A stretch of DNA of 64,000 nt from assembly GCF_003432065.1 (NCBI RefSeq), contig NZ_QWDE01000004.1:239392-303391 (forward strand), given 5' to 3'. The translations under genes were made by a program, and so were the position numbers. This stretch comes from Mucilaginibacter terrenus (GTDB lineage: Bacteria > Bacteroidota > Bacteroidia > Sphingobacteriales > Sphingobacteriaceae). Each line of letters starts with the position of its first letter. Within the stretch, counting starts at the first letter, position 1. Below are positions 53,973 through 62,781 of the stretch, piece after piece. The notes below the pieces were generated by a model, which ran no database searches, was not told the origin of the DNA, and was given only the letters and a program-made list of their open reading frames with translations.

Positions 53973-54190
53973 AACTCAGAAAATCTCAAATTTCTACTTT
54001 TATAGAGGTTGGTAAAATCCTGAGTTGAGAATACATATATCATCAATCAATCTAACTCAGAAAAAGTGTATTTTCTTCTTTTATAGAGGCTGTTAAAATT
54101 CTGAATTGAGAATACATATATCATCAATCAATCTAACTCAGAAAAAGTGTATTTTCTTCTTTTATAGAGGCTGTTAAAATTCTGAATTGA
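53973..54190 (+). repeat. 81-bp tandem repeat, two and two-thirds units
   Basis: Units begin with AACTCAGAAAA at 53973, 54054 and 54135. Units one and two are 81 bases long and the third is cut after about 56. Each unit has AACTCAG at its start and CTGAGTT or CTGAATT 49 bases later, which are inverted arms, followed by an AT-rich stretch ending AATCAATCT. Units two and three are almost identical and the first has diverged. The core recurs at 63755-63812 in the same orientation. Confidence 0.85.
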
Positions 54191-54228
54191 AATGTTTGCT
54201 ATGGGGTGGTTTAGAACCAGGTTTTTCT

Positions 54229-54293
54229 GACTTCTTAAAAGGTAACTAAGTTAAGTATCTTGCTGATATCAGAATCAGTAACCTTTTAAATGA
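54229..54293 (+). repeat. 65-bp inverted-arm element, copy 1
   Basis: The element reads GACTTCTTAAAAGGTAAC, a variable middle with its own pairing, and ends CAGTAACCTTTTAAATGA. TTAAAAGGT and ACCTTTTAA are inverted arms. It is followed 201 bases later by the beta-helix gene. The sister copies are at 57451 and 59129. Confidence 0.8.
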
Positions 54294-54494
54294 AATGTTA
54301 GCAAGCCCCTTCTTTTATGTACCTTGAAGTGTGCCTACTTTGGTACCAAAAATTTCCCTAAATTGAACCACAGCTCTTTAAGCTACAAAGCACCAAGAGG
54401 TTGGCGAAATGCAAGCATCATTAAGTAACAACTTCAGTCTTTGGTAAAATAAATGCCGAAACCAAAATCATAAACATTCTTTTAAAAAAACAAA

Positions 54495-57419
54495 ATGGCG
54501 ACCGTATCTAATTTCACCGCACTCAGATCTTACATCTATTCTGCTGGCAACGAATCAGTCTTTGTTCAAGGATATAACTTAGTATCAGATGGAGGACAAG
54601 GCATTTTCTTTTGGAATCCTAACCTAAGTGAAAACGATGATGACGGAACTATTATTAAAGTCACGAGTGTAACTACCGGAAGATGGGTGAGGTTGTTTTC
54701 AGGTACAGTGGATGTGAGATGGTTTGGTGCTGTCGGTAAAGGATCAACAGACGACACTACATCAATCAACAACGCTTTGACCAAATTCCAAACGGTTCAG
54801 ATAACAAATGGCATTTACAACATTACGGGGATCACAATGCCGTCAAATACAACTTTGATTTTAAATACTAATGCAAGGCTTGTTCAAACTGTTTACAACA
54901 ATACTAGTAAGATCGGGGTAGTTCGGATGAATGAAAATTGTTCCCTGATTGGAGGCGGGATAGTTGATGCCAACGCCAGTGTCACCAATCCCCAAAGAAC
55001 AACTCCATATGCCAGGGTAAATTACGGTATATATATCACAGGTAACAACTGCTTCATTAAAGACATAATAATTCAGAATACGATTTTCGATTGTATCTAT
55101 GCTCAAGACTCTGACAACTTAGTTGTAAATAACATTAAAGGAGTAAATGTTGGTCATGGAGCTTCGTTTATTAGATGTAACAAGCTAACAATTTCCAATT
55201 ATTCACTTGTCAACCCTTACTTTGCTTATACAAACTCCTATCCCCACTGTTTGGATTTGTTTTACTGTGATAACTATAATGTTACCAACGTTAATCTATA
55301 TAATGTAAATGCATCATCAACAGCTCCATCCTATGCAATTTCAGGGATAACTTTAGGGGGAAATAGTAATGGCGTTTTAAGTGGCGTGACTATGAACGGC
55401 TTTTTGACAACTGTTAAAAATGGTCTTCCCATTGCAGATGATGGATCAATAAACTGTGTAATAAGTGACGTCAGCATTAAAGGATGGTTATATGGTGTCG
55501 GGTTAGAGATTCAGGGTTGCCGAAATTGCCTGTATGATAACATCGTTATTGACGGAACGAGGTTAAATAATTTAAATTCTGGTTCGGAAGGTATACATAT
55601 ACTTGATACAGCAATAACAGGTGGCTTACTGACACCAAGTTTTACGACGGCCCAAGTTCGTGATCGATCTTTAAGTAAGGACAACACATTTTCTAACATT
55701 AAAATCATCGGGGGCTTTACCGGTATTAGAGTAGCCGGTAGTTACAATAAATTTATTAATTGTGAGGTGATAGGAGCCTCCTACGGATTTAGACTTTGCC
55801 AAGTTCAAGGTGGGGTATCTGAAGGCTATTGGCAGTCAAATATTGTGGAGTACATTGAAGGTAATGAATTTATAAACTGCGCTGCAAAACAATGTAATTA
55901 TTTCGGATTTGCTATCTTTGGAGGCCAAGAAAACAAGATCATTAATCCTAGACTCATAAACAACCAAACGGGTATAGGAAATATTAGGAATTTGACTCTG
56001 ATTGCAAGTTCTGTCTCGGCAAACACTATAGAGAGTACTACTACATTAGTGCCCAACGCCTGGATCGGATATTACATCTATATCACGAACGGCAATGATC
56101 TTAATGATTATCAAATTATCAAATCAAACACTAGTACAAGTTTTACAATCGGATCAAATTGGGCAATAACCCCGAATATTGGTGATGAGTTTGTTGTTGT
56201 TGATAATCCACAGGGTGCCGTTTATATCAATGGTGGTCTTATAACAGATGATCAATCTTTTACATTTAACGGTATTGGTTCGATGCCCAACACTTACTCC
56301 TCCTTGGACACAATTTCTCAATTAACTATTACTACGTTAGCTGAAAAGTTTAACTTCAATCAAAAGATTAAATTATTAAATCTGGTATCTGGAGCATCTA
56401 GTTCAGATTTGGTTGTTCAAATTTCTTCTTTGAACTACGGTTCCACTGACGTTGTTAATATTCGACCTTTAACATTAGGGGACGGAAGTCCTATAAGCGG
56501 CACGTTATCGTTGCCAATGGTAGATGGATCAGGTACAATAACTTCCTCCAATTATACTGGCTTTACTGCTGTAACAAGTATAATAACAGGTACAGGAACA
56601 GATTTCAAGAATGAAATAGATGCGCATTACTGGATTTTAATTGATAACACGTATTATGCACAGATTCTACAGTCATTAAGCAGTACTCAATATTTACTAA
56701 CGAATCAGCTCCCTGTAGATGTAACTAACGTAACGTTTAAAATTGTTAAGATAGATGTTCAAGGGATTCCAAGTCAGATGAACGGCATAGCATTCAATAG
56801 ATACTACGGGGAGGTAATAATTGACGGTCAGACATTAATATCGAATTCCAGTTCGACTAATTTAAATTTATTCAGGTCAAGATCCGCGATTTACATTAAG
56901 TTAGAACAAAACAGTTTCGCGCCTAATGTGACAAAAAGCTTGTTTTATTCAACAAATAATTCGGTACTGACAAACATTACAAACTTCAGCGGTGGGACAA
57001 TTGGAAAGCAAATTAAAATTCAAGTAAAGGATAATTATACTGTATTAAAATTTACAAGTTCCAACCTAAAAGGGTACAATGCTGATTATCAATGCCAGGT
57101 GGGCGATATAATTGCAGCAATTTACGATGGGGTAAATTGGTACTGCAACATTATTACGAGCGCAGGCAGTCTTCTGCCATCCGCTGAGAAATTCGGCAGG
57201 AGTGTTCAAAGTGGAAACAACGTAAAGTTGATATTTACCATCAATCACGGCCTATCTGGCGTTACAGCGGCGTCATATATTAATGTTACACCACGAAGTT
57301 CAGCAGCTAAAAACATTTCTTGGGTGGACCTTGACTTAACAAGTATATTCATTAATTACTCAACACCTCCACCTTCGGGAACAAACAACTTATTGTGGGA
57401 TTGGGAGGTAAAAGTTTGA
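54495..57419 (+). CDS. tail-spike-like right-handed beta-helix protein
   Basis: The 974-residue protein has an N-terminal domain of the phage tail-spike type (GGQGIFFWNPNLSENDDDGTIIKV, GRWVRLFSGTVDVRWFGAVGKGSTDDTTSINNAL). About 500 residues of beta-helix rungs follow, with many NNxxI and G-x-N turns (pectate lyase 3-like). The C-terminal half is beta-rich and ends in a YIN(V)TPRS...W-type domain. There is no signal peptide. No other phage genes are nearby, so it may be a glycan-binding or glycan-cleaving protein released alone. It is AT-rich and has inverted-arm elements on both sides. Confidence 0.75.
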   Translation: MATVSNFTALRSYIYSAGNESVFVQGYNLVSDGGQGIFFWNPNLSENDDDGTIIKVTSVTTGRWVRLFSGTVDVRWFGAVGKGSTDDTTSINNALTKFQTVQITNGIYNITGITMPSNTTLILNTNARLVQTVYNNTSKIGVVRMNENCSLIGGGIVDANASVTNPQRTTPYARVNYGIYITGNNCFIKDIIIQNTIFDCIYAQDSDNLVVNNIKGVNVGHGASFIRCNKLTISNYSLVNPYFAYTNSYPHCLDLFYCDNYNVTNVNLYNVNASSTAPSYAISGITLGGNSNGVLSGVTMNGFLTTVKNGLPIADDGSINCVISDVSIKGWLYGVGLEIQGCRNCLYDNIVIDGTRLNNLNSGSEGIHILDTAITGGLLTPSFTTAQVRDRSLSKDNTFSNIKIIGGFTGIRVAGSYNKFINCEVIGASYGFRLCQVQGGVSEGYWQSNIVEYIEGNEFINCAAKQCNYFGFAIFGGQENKIINPRLINNQTGIGNIRNLTLIASSVSANTIESTTTLVPNAWIGYYIYITNGNDLNDYQIIKSNTSTSFTIGSNWAITPNIGDEFVVVDNPQGAVYINGGLITDDQSFTFNGIGSMPNTYSSLDTISQLTITTLAEKFNFNQKIKLLNLVSGASSSDLVVQISSLNYGSTDVVNIRPLTLGDGSPISGTLSLPMVDGSGTITSSNYTGFTAVTSIITGTGTDFKNEIDAHYWILIDNTYYAQILQSLSSTQYLLTNQLPVDVTNVTFKIVKIDVQGIPSQMNGIAFNRYYGEVIIDGQTLISNSSSTNLNLFRSRSAIYIKLEQNSFAPNVTKSLFYSTNNSVLTNITNFSGGTIGKQIKIQVKDNYTVLKFTSSNLKGYNADYQCQVGDIIAAIYDGVNWYCNIITSAGSLLPSAEKFGRSVQSGNNVKLIFTINHGLSGVTAASYINVTPRSSAAKNISWVDLDLTSIFINYSTPPPSGTNNLLWDWEVKV

Positions 57420-57450
57420 TAATCCAAAATCTAAAATAATCAAGTTTCCT

Positions 57451-57515
57451 GACTTCTTAAAAGGTAACCAATGTAAGTGACTTCCTGGCACTAGGAGCAG
57501 TGACCTTTTAAATGA
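57451..57515 (+). repeat. 65-bp inverted-arm element, copy 2
   Basis: It has the same length and ends as copy 1 (GACTTCTTAAAAGGTAAC ... CAGTGACCTTTTAAATGA), with a different middle. It starts 31 bases after the stop codon of the beta-helix gene. Confidence 0.8.
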
Positions 57516-57598
57516 GACTGCTAACACTTGTACTTACACCACCGCCCTACAAATCCAAAATATAGCGACAGTCGCATTGCCTTTGATAATATCGATCT

Positions 57599-58564
57599 TT
57601 ATTTAGAAATACTCTTTAACTCACTTTTAAGTTGTTCAATCATTAACGACGTTACATATGATCTGCTGTTATTGGAAACTAGGGGCATCATTGTTCCACC
57701 CCTCACATAATCACTATCAAAGTCACCTTTTAAATCTCGATAACGTTTCCAATAACGAACCATCCTATCGAATAACTTAACGTTAATACCATCAAAGGCA
57801 TTTTGATGAGCCTCCTTGATACGTTTAAATAAATCTTCAAGTTCCTCATCAAGTTTACAGTATTCCTCAAATGATTCAATGTTCATATCCGTTTGAGTTT
57901 CCGGTGAACCAGGATAGAGAGCCTCGTGAATGTAATTGCTTGTTTGCTTTAAAAATAATTCTGTATTAACTAAGCAATCCTTTATTTCAGAAACGTCTAT
58001 TTGATATTTATAGGCAAACTCGTGACAAAAAATATGTCTTAATTCAAAGGTTCGGTTAATAGATTTGATGATCGAATCTGCATTTGTAATAAAGGATTCC
58101 GATGTGTGATTATTATCTTCAAAGATACTTTTCCTTCGGTGAGCTTTTAATTCTTTTAGAAAGTTTACATCTAGTAATATTGAAAGATTGAGGTTGATAT
58201 CATTTAGATTATTAAATGACAATACGTGCGCTATAAAGTTGCCGATGGTAAAGTCTTTAGCATTAAGCGCTTTGACAATTTCAAAATCAAACTTCACATC
58301 CTTGGCTTGGTTAAATTTAGCAACATTGCTTAAAAATGGTTCCCCGTGATCAATTATCTTAGCAACAACGCTGTAGAAATAAGATTCCATTGTTGCCACT
58401 AGAGCAATTGGAATTTGCTTGTATAACTCATTTGAAAGTTTGTGAGTGGTTATTTGATCACAAGCAATCTTCAAATCTTGAATGCGCAATTCAAACAAGT
58501 GAGTTGCGTTTCTTTTCTCGCGTTGCTTTAAGTCTATAATTTCAGCAATAATGTTCCTTTTCAT
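57599..58564 (-). CDS. HEPN-like domain fused to an LprI-like domain
   Basis: The 321-residue protein has no signal peptide or membrane helix. Residues about 25-215 are all-helical and contain FELRHIFCHEF with Arg176 and His181, the R-x4-H pattern of HEPN RNases, close to an MAE_28990-type HEPN. Residues about 235-318 (YCKLDEELEDLFKRIKEAHQ, then RMVRYWKRYRDLKGDFD and RGGTMMPLVSNNS) match the LprI/DUF1311 pattern. LprI domains are usually exported, so a cytosolic fusion with a probable RNase domain is odd. It lies 10 bases downstream of a small lipoprotein gene and should be one operon with it. An RNA-cleaving toxin or phage defence role is an inference. Confidence 0.7.
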   Translation of the reverse strand: MKRNIIAEIIDLKQREKRNATHLFELRIQDLKIACDQITTHKLSNELYKQIPIALVATMESYFYSVVAKIIDHGEPFLSNVAKFNQAKDVKFDFEIVKALNAKDFTIGNFIAHVLSFNNLNDINLNLSILLDVNFLKELKAHRRKSIFEDNNHTSESFITNADSIIKSINRTFELRHIFCHEFAYKYQIDVSEIKDCLVNTELFLKQTSNYIHEALYPGSPETQTDMNIESFEEYCKLDEELEDLFKRIKEAHQNAFDGINVKLFDRMVRYWKRYRDLKGDFDSDYVRGGTMMPLVSNNSRSYVTSLMIEQLKSELKSISK

Positions 58565-58574
58565 ACAAGTACAA

Positions 58575-59054
58575 TCAGTGTCGACCTCCTCTTGACCCTC
58601 TACCTCCTACATGCTTAACGGTTCCTGAAGGTGTACTTCTCTTCACATATGTTTTATTACCATTTTTGTTTATGTAATATTTACCACCTCTTGAACCAGT
58701 TTGAATTGTTGCATCATAACCATTAGCTGCTGATGTTGAGGCTGATCCAGAGTTTTCATAGTTAGCATATGTACTATCGTAATATTTGGGATTAAAGCCT
58801 GGTACTAAGCTCAAATTGGAAGCTGATACCCAATACCAATTAGGGTCAGAATGATAACGAACCCTTCGCATTCCGTTTTTGGCATTGCCTTTAATTAATA
58901 AGACCGTACCACCTGGCACATTGTAAGAAATATTGGAAGTTTGTAGGTCAGGATATATATCAATTGGTGTTGTTGTTGACGCTACATAATAGGTGTTACA
59001 GCTAGCGAAAAAGAGTGTTAACACTACTAGTGCAAATAAGAGCTTGGTCTTCAT
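58575..59054 (-). CDS. lipoprotein with SH3-like and PBCV basic-adaptor-like parts
   Basis: From the ATG at 59054 the product has 159 residues. The signal ends in a clear lipobox (LFFASC). A small SH3-like stretch follows (PGGTVLLIKGNAKNGMRRVRYHSDPNWYWV). A C-terminal part with GSRGGKYYINKNGNKTYVKR, like the PBCV-specific basic adaptor motif, ends in the basic tail RGSRGGRH. It is the first gene of a pair with the HEPN-LprI gene. Its location outside the cytoplasm is a puzzle for a simple toxin-antitoxin pair. Confidence 0.7.
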   Translation of the reverse strand: MKTKLLFALVVLTLFFASCNTYYVASTTTPIDIYPDLQTSNISYNVPGGTVLLIKGNAKNGMRRVRYHSDPNWYWVSASNLSLVPGFNPKYYDSTYANYENSGSASTSAANGYDATIQTGSRGGKYYINKNGNKTYVKRSTPSGTVKHVGGRGSRGGRH

Positions 59055-59128
59055 ATCAAAAGGCTTTAGGTTAATAACTATTGATCTAAAATACAAAACC
59101 TAACTAGATAAACAACTCTGATTTTTCA

Positions 59129-59189
59129 GACTTTTTAAAAGGAAATCAATGTAGTAACTAGCAAATATTGCCAGTGACCTTTTAAATGA
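59129..59189 (+). repeat. 61-bp inverted-arm element, copy 3
   Basis: It reads GACTTTTTAAAAGGAAAT, a shorter middle, and CAGTGACCTTTTAAATGA. Its right arm covers the stop codon of the IS110 transposase gene (59182-59184), so it belongs to the end of that element or to its target. Confidence 0.75.
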
Positions 59190-60225
59190 ATGGTTTAGTA
59201 CTTTTATTATCATTTTGATAATTTGACCTATCATAGTTTTTCTCGTAAAGCCTGTCCTGATGAACGCAGGCAAAAATCCTTAGAATTAGCTTATTTCTTA
59301 TAGCGTTCAAAACAGCCATTTTTGGCTTCCCGTCAACCTCAGTTTTCCTAATGTAATAATCTCTCAGTTCTGATTTTGTAGATATGCTGGACATCGCAAT
59401 GATGTGGAGAATTGCTTTAGCTCTTTTGTTAGCAAGATGAGACACCATTGATTTCCCTTTGACTATCCCTGACTCTTTTTTAAAGGGTGCAATTCCAGCG
59501 TAAGAAGCATACTTTTTAGGGTCAGTTATATCTTTGAACTCATTAGTGGTAACAATCATCAGTAACGCAGTAACCGGGCCTACATTTGGAATAGAAGTTA
59601 TAATATCGTATAGGCGACTTATCCGATGATCTCCTTTAACAGTGTTAATTATTAATGCGTCTATGGATTCAATATCTTTTTTAAGAGACTGCATAGTACC
59701 ATAGCAAAGGAGATCATGTTTATCAGATAACTCCGGCCTTAAAAAGGCCTTCAATTCTTTTAATGGCATTTTCATCGCATTGCTCATACCTATCAGCCGA
59801 GATCGTAAGGTTGATAGATGGTGCAAATCTTCTATGACTTGTCTGCGTGGTTGCCATAGTGTTAAGTCCTCCTTGCATTTAAACAAGTAAGTTGCTATGC
59901 GTATCGCATCAAGTTTGTCATATTTACCTCTGGTCTTTCCTAAAGAATTTCTAATCTCTAGAGCATCTTCAAGTACTACATTAGCTTTAGCTTTTTTCAA
60001 AACTGTTAATAGGTGCGAAGTGTAAATTCCAGTATGCTCTATTCCGAAAACGGTTTTCTTCAATGCGAAGCCTGAAACAGTTTGTAATTCAGAAAGAAGT
60101 GCCTGAACACTATCAACTGTATTAGCAATTTCTTTGTGATATAGAATCTTCTGACTTCTTAGTATGGCAAAATCGAGCTTATTGCGTGACACATCTATGC
60201 CAACATAAAACATAAATTTTCCCAT
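59182..60225 (-). mobile_element. IS110-family transposase
   Basis: The 347-residue recombinase has the RuvC-like DEDD residues at Asp11 (YVGIDVS), Glu63 (GIEHTG), Asp103 and Asp106 (KYDKLDA). The C-terminal Tnp20 domain has the nucleophile Ser241 in KKYASYAGIAP. IS110 elements lack terminal inverted repeats and use a bridge RNA from their non-coding end to select targets. The noncoding flanks here are 60226-60506 upstream and 59100-59181 downstream. The copy looks intact. The downstream flank carries the third inverted-arm element. Confidence 0.93.
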
Positions 60226-60506
60226 AACTTACATCTGTCAGATCCAAAAAAGGGGAAGCAGGTCTAGATTAAAATTAGATCTTTTTACAGGCTTGATTAC
60301 CTAGCACAGCTATTAATTCGCTTAATCGTAGAAGTTAATTTAAGAACTGTAAACACCTATTTCTCATCTTAGGTCTTAATTCCTAGATCGCCTAATAAGT
60401 CATCTCTAGTTCTCATATTAACAGCTATAACCTGCGTTCCTTAATACTAAGATAAAACTTAAAGCATCGATCTCCTATTAATTGATCTCTGTTCTATTAA
60501 CGTTTG
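60226..60506 (-). other. non-coding flank of the IS110 gene, possible bridge-RNA region
   Basis: There is no open frame of note in these 281 bases upstream of the transposase start. Short pairing segments are seen (for example TCTAGATT near AATTAGAT at about 60262-60281), but I cannot outline a defined fold. In the IS110 group the bridge RNA is coded between the element's left end and the recombinase gene, which would be here. Confidence 0.3.
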
Positions 60507-60528
60507 TAAAAAGCCCATCAGGGCTTTA
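60507..60528 (-). terminator. terminator of ardC
   Basis: On the minus strand AAAGCCC-TGAT-GGGCTTT is followed by TTAC and lies directly after the TGA stop (60531-60533). Confidence 0.85.
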
Positions 60529-60530
60529 AC

Positions 60531-61466
60531 TCAAACTTGTTCATAACTTACTGCTAGAATATAATCAGCAGCTCTTTGAGCTTGTGCCGCAGCTTTGATA
60601 ACAAGGGTTTTGTCATTCTTTAAAGCTTTAAGCCAACTTTCAATGTAGGCTGCACTATTGTCGATAGTCACTTGATCAATGCCGGTTACTGCACTCAGGA
60701 ATGCAGCAGTCATTTCAGCTGTAAGTTCTTCCTTTGCATAAGCAGCACTACCAAAGCCATCACTGCTTAACAGTTCTTTTCTGTTCAATCTGCTTTCATG
60801 GCCAGTGCTGTGCGCTAGTTCATGAAAGAGCGTGCTATAATAAGCCTCGCTCGATTTGCACCTTTTTAAGCTTGGTACAACAACTGTATCTGTTGATGGC
60901 TGGTAATAGGCATTTGTACCATTCTTGCGTATAGTGGGCCTGTTAGGCATGTTGTCAACAACGATCTCGCAGTTGGCTATCTTCTCAGCGTCGCTTCTGA
61001 GTTCAGCTTCGAAGCATGGAAATTTAATCCCTTCAGTTTGGGCGATGTTAAAGACTGTGTAAGTCTTAGGCACCATGATAGTCTTTGGCTTAGTTTGTTC
61101 ATCAGCCGGTTGCGGTGTAGTTGCATCAGTTTGTTGGTTCTTTAATTCTACCTCTGCCCAATAGATGATCCTTACACCCTTTTCACCTTTCTTTATAGAT
61201 CCTTTAAGGTTATTGGCCTGTTTGTAGGTGATGTAGTAAGGCGTTGGATAGCCCTTCATGATTGTGTGGAAGTTCAGCAGAAACAAGTTCCAACCTCTGT
61301 AATTTACATTAGAGGTGATGTTCTTTGGCAATCCAACTTGATTCCAGGGACACTGCCAAATTACTGTACCTTCTTCCAATGCTTTGATCACTGCATCGGT
61401 TACTTCCTGGTAGGTGTCAACGAATGTGTTGTTGGTGGTGGTGAGTTGTTGTGCTGTAGTAGCCAT
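60531..61466 (-). CDS. ardC: ArdC-like anti-restriction protein with metallopeptidase domain
   Basis: From the ATG at 61466 the product has 311 residues. The N-terminal part (residues about 15-110) is the ArdC single-stranded-DNA-binding domain, with WQCPWNQVGLPKNITSNVNYRGWNLFLL and YITYKQANNLKGSIKKGEKGVRIIYW. The C-terminal part is a zincin with HELAHSTGHE at residues 215-224 and EELTAEMTAAFL. Such proteins enter with plasmids or conjugative elements and shield incoming DNA from restriction. The upstream ATG at 61553 is less likely. Its presence marks the accessory region as mobile. Confidence 0.92.
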   Translation of the reverse strand: MATTAQQLTTTNNTFVDTYQEVTDAVIKALEEGTVIWQCPWNQVGLPKNITSNVNYRGWNLFLLNFHTIMKGYPTPYYITYKQANNLKGSIKKGEKGVRIIYWAEVELKNQQTDATTPQPADEQTKPKTIMVPKTYTVFNIAQTEGIKFPCFEAELRSDAEKIANCEIVVDNMPNRPTIRKNGTNAYYQPSTDTVVVPSLKRCKSSEAYYSTLFHELAHSTGHESRLNRKELLSSDGFGSAAYAKEELTAEMTAAFLSAVTGIDQVTIDNSAAYIESWLKALKNDKTLVIKAAAQAQRAADYILAVSYEQV

Positions 61467-61876
61467 AATCTTAAATGATTTAAAGTGATTAAATGAATTA
61501 ATTATGGCAGCCATACAGCCTGTAACACGGAATAAGGTCAAGGTGGAGAGCAAAGAACTTGACGAGTCATGGAATAAATGGATCGAGCGTAGGCATAGTG
61601 GATTTATGCCGTGAAAGCTCTAAAGTTGTTTGGTACTACCTTGTGTTGTGGCAGCTTGAGTGTTGGGGAACCGTTTGCGGCTTAACTGGCTAACTTTGCC
61701 TGCCAGGATTAATTTATGCTATTAGTCACTCTGTAGCTCTAGTTCTCACCAGTTAGCGGCTCTACTTTATTAACATCTCAGCTGACTATGTGTAGAACTC
61801 CAGCTTATTACCTTACTATTATTTTGTAAATTGCAATTGGTAAATAAACTGATTATTCAATTAAGTATTACACAAA
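61467..61876. other. gene-free stretch upstream of ardC with similarity to 53821-53960
   Basis: No open frame of value is seen. Parts match the area left of the tandem repeat: AATAAATG with TTTATGCCGT 24-30 bases later, CCTTGTGT and CTAACTTTGC, in the same order. GGCATA and TATGCC at 61592-61610 form a hairpin in this copy only. Confidence 0.4.
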
Positions 61877-62587
61877 ATGGCAAGATGTACTGCACCCACA
61901 TACGGACACAGAACAGCGAGTGCAGCGGCAGCGTGCCCTGCATGTAGCAGCCGAGGTTATCGTTCGTATTCTTCTTACGATTACAACCCGTCACCATCTT
62001 CTTATTCAAATAACTATTCAAGTAATCGAGTTACCGGGAATGGGACAAAACGAAGCTCTAAGCCACGTTGGACGCGAGCAGGATCGTCTATCTTTTATAC
62101 AGATGCTGAAATCCGCACACTTACACCAGTACGTGAAAATGTGGAAATACGCTCCAATATGCCTGATCTTCGCGATATATTCTTGTGTCATGCATGGGAC
62201 GACAGACAAGGTGCCGCTAAAGAGCTTCACGATTTACTCGAATCTTTAGGGGTAAGAGTTTGGTTTAGCGAGAAAGACGTAGGTCTTGGTGTTCCTTTGC
62301 TTCGTGCGATCGATAAAGGTTTGGCTAATTCTAAAGTAGGTATTGTGCTAGTTACCCCAGCGCTATTACGCCGCCTTCCCAAAGAGGGCATTGCCGACAA
62401 AGAACTTTCTGCGCTTCTTGCGACCGAACGACTTGTTCCCGTTGTCCATCAAACTACCTATGAGGCTCTACGCGAGATCAGCCCTCTACTTGCTTCGCGA
62501 TCCGGTCTAAGTACTGCTGAGGAAACGATGGAGGAAGTTGCAGGGAAATTAGCGGAATTAGTAATTGTTGAAAGTTGTTCTGAATAA
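61877..62587 (+). CDS. TIR-domain protein with Cys/His-rich N-terminus
   Basis: The 236-residue protein starts with a Cys/His cluster (Cys4, His11, Cys20, Cys23), then a Ser/Tyr/Asn-rich linker to about residue 65. A TIR domain covers about 97-215: DIFLCHAWDDRQGAAKELHDLLESLGVRVWFSEKDVGLG, NSKVGIVLVTPALL, and IADKELSALLA with the probable catalytic Glu176. Bacterial TIR domains often cleave NAD+ on phage attack. No Thoeris partner or effector is seen beside it. The short domain in front could bind zinc or DNA. Confidence 0.85.
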   Translation: MARCTAPTYGHRTASAAAACPACSSRGYRSYSSYDYNPSPSSYSNNYSSNRVTGNGTKRSSKPRWTRAGSSIFYTDAEIRTLTPVRENVEIRSNMPDLRDIFLCHAWDDRQGAAKELHDLLESLGVRVWFSEKDVGLGVPLLRAIDKGLANSKVGIVLVTPALLRRLPKEGIADKELSALLATERLVPVVHQTTYEALREISPLLASRSGLSTAEETMEEVAGKLAELVIVESCSE

Positions 62588-62781
62588 CTTATCTTAAGTC
62601 CAACTTTTTTTAGGCATTAACGTTTTGGTTTGAATACTACATATACCTTAATAATATAGTTCTTATTCACACACAAATTTTGTTGCTTTTAATAATAAAG
62701 CACTAAGAACTGCTGAGATGTTGCACATCTTAACGTATGCGATTTGTTTAATTGGTGCAATTAGCACTTTAGAAATTTTTT

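Noticed and set aside
53973..54190. CRISPR-like array
   Set aside because: The spacer-like parts of the units are identical and the whole 81-bp unit is repeated, so it is a tandem duplication. No cas genes are present.
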